From contig JALOBU010000014.1 in the NCBI GenBank assembly GCA_023228145.1, positions 1 through 64,000 of the forward strand: DNA of 64,000 nucleotides, written 5' to 3'. Under the pieces are notes generated by a model. That model saw only the letters and a list, made by a program, of their open reading frames with translations. It was not told where the DNA came from and did not search any database. This DNA is from Bacteroidales bacterium. Its GTDB lineage: Bacteria; Bacteroidota; Bacteroidia; Bacteroidales; CAIWKO01. The first letter of the stretch is position 1. Each line of letters starts with the position of its first letter. A program made the position numbers and the translations under genes. Shown here piece after piece: positions 63,933-64,000 of this stretch.

Positions 63933-63965
63933 TAACCTGCCTTATTTTCATAATAAAGCAGGTTA
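63933..63965 (+). terminator. Hairpin terminator after recN
   Basis: TAACCTGCCTTATT (63933-63946) pairs with AATAAAGCAGGTTA (63952-63965) with one bulge. It starts 11 bases after the recN stop and lacks a long U-run, so it may be an imperfect or bidirectional terminator. Confidence 0.6.
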
Positions 63966-64000
63966 CGTGTGTAATATTTATGATATTATTCTAAAACACA

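Overview
The window looks like a chromosomal segment of a Bacteroidota bacterium, most likely an anaerobic or facultatively anaerobic Bacteroidales-type organism. The evidence is the AT-rich DNA, C-terminal type IX secretion sorting domains, SusD-like-free but PorT-like outer-membrane barrels, DUF1573, DUF4835 and DUF4369/DUF5106 proteins, a long NusB, and the phylum's conserved orders ndk/nrnA/FKBP lipoprotein, nusB-DUF1573-yajC-ybbR-coaE and bamD-rpoZ-coaBC-DUF4835-recN. Many genes also have the phylum-type -7 promoter element TAnnTTTG a few bases upstream of the start, usually without a Shine-Dalgarno sequence. No rRNA, tRNA, CRISPR array, transposase or phage gene was seen.

Layout: 1-737 is very AT-rich non-coding DNA with a strong hairpin at its left edge. 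738-5342 holds an XRE regulator, ndk (convergent), an NrnA-type phosphoesterase, two FKBP lipoproteins (four FKBP domains in all) and a barrel protein. 5440-10578 holds a glycosyltransferase, an OPT transporter, a cupin and an alkaline phosphatase. 10669-14737 is the nusB-to-coaE cluster plus a nitroreductase. 14892-17801 holds a sodium/neurotransmitter symporter with a 52-residue partner gene missed by ordinary ORF length limits, and a START-domain protein. 17802-18224 holds a 79-bp long inverted repeat.

18225-31888 is the energetic centre: two tandem NhaD-type Na+/H+ antiporters, a complete rnfBCDGEA operon (ion-pumping ferredoxin:NAD+ oxidoreductase), a dihydroorotate-dehydrogenase-like flavoprotein upstream of rnfB, a divergent RseC-family gene, and ApbE, the enzyme that attaches FMN to RnfD and RnfG. 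Together these suggest ion-gradient energy conservation, with Na+ handling implied by the NhaD pair and the NSS symporter. A four-helix-bundle (S23-type) gene flanked by degenerate AT-rich repeats interrupts the operon between rnfB and rnfC.

31920-41623 carries cell-envelope and secreted proteins: a PorT-like barrel, a sulfotransferase, two tandem T9SS-sorted repeat proteins separated by what looks like a truncated gene, a TlpA-like thioredoxin and an S9 peptidase. 41643-45044 holds pyrB-pyrI with a HEAT-like gene and a cyclic-2,3-diphosphoglycerate-synthetase-like GTPase. 45288-53644 holds a TPR protein, a PurF-like protein lacking the N-terminal cysteine, an ankyrin protein, argS and a small lipoprotein. 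53648-63922 holds a T9SS-sorted M4 metallopeptidase, an LtaS-like membrane sulfatase and the bamD-to-recN cluster, closed by a hairpin near the right edge.

I found no clear defence island or wholly new system. The items most worth checking are the 79-bp inverted repeat, the gene inserted in the rnf operon, the PurF-like protein without its nucleophile, and the tandem NhaD/Rnf/ApbE neighbourhood.
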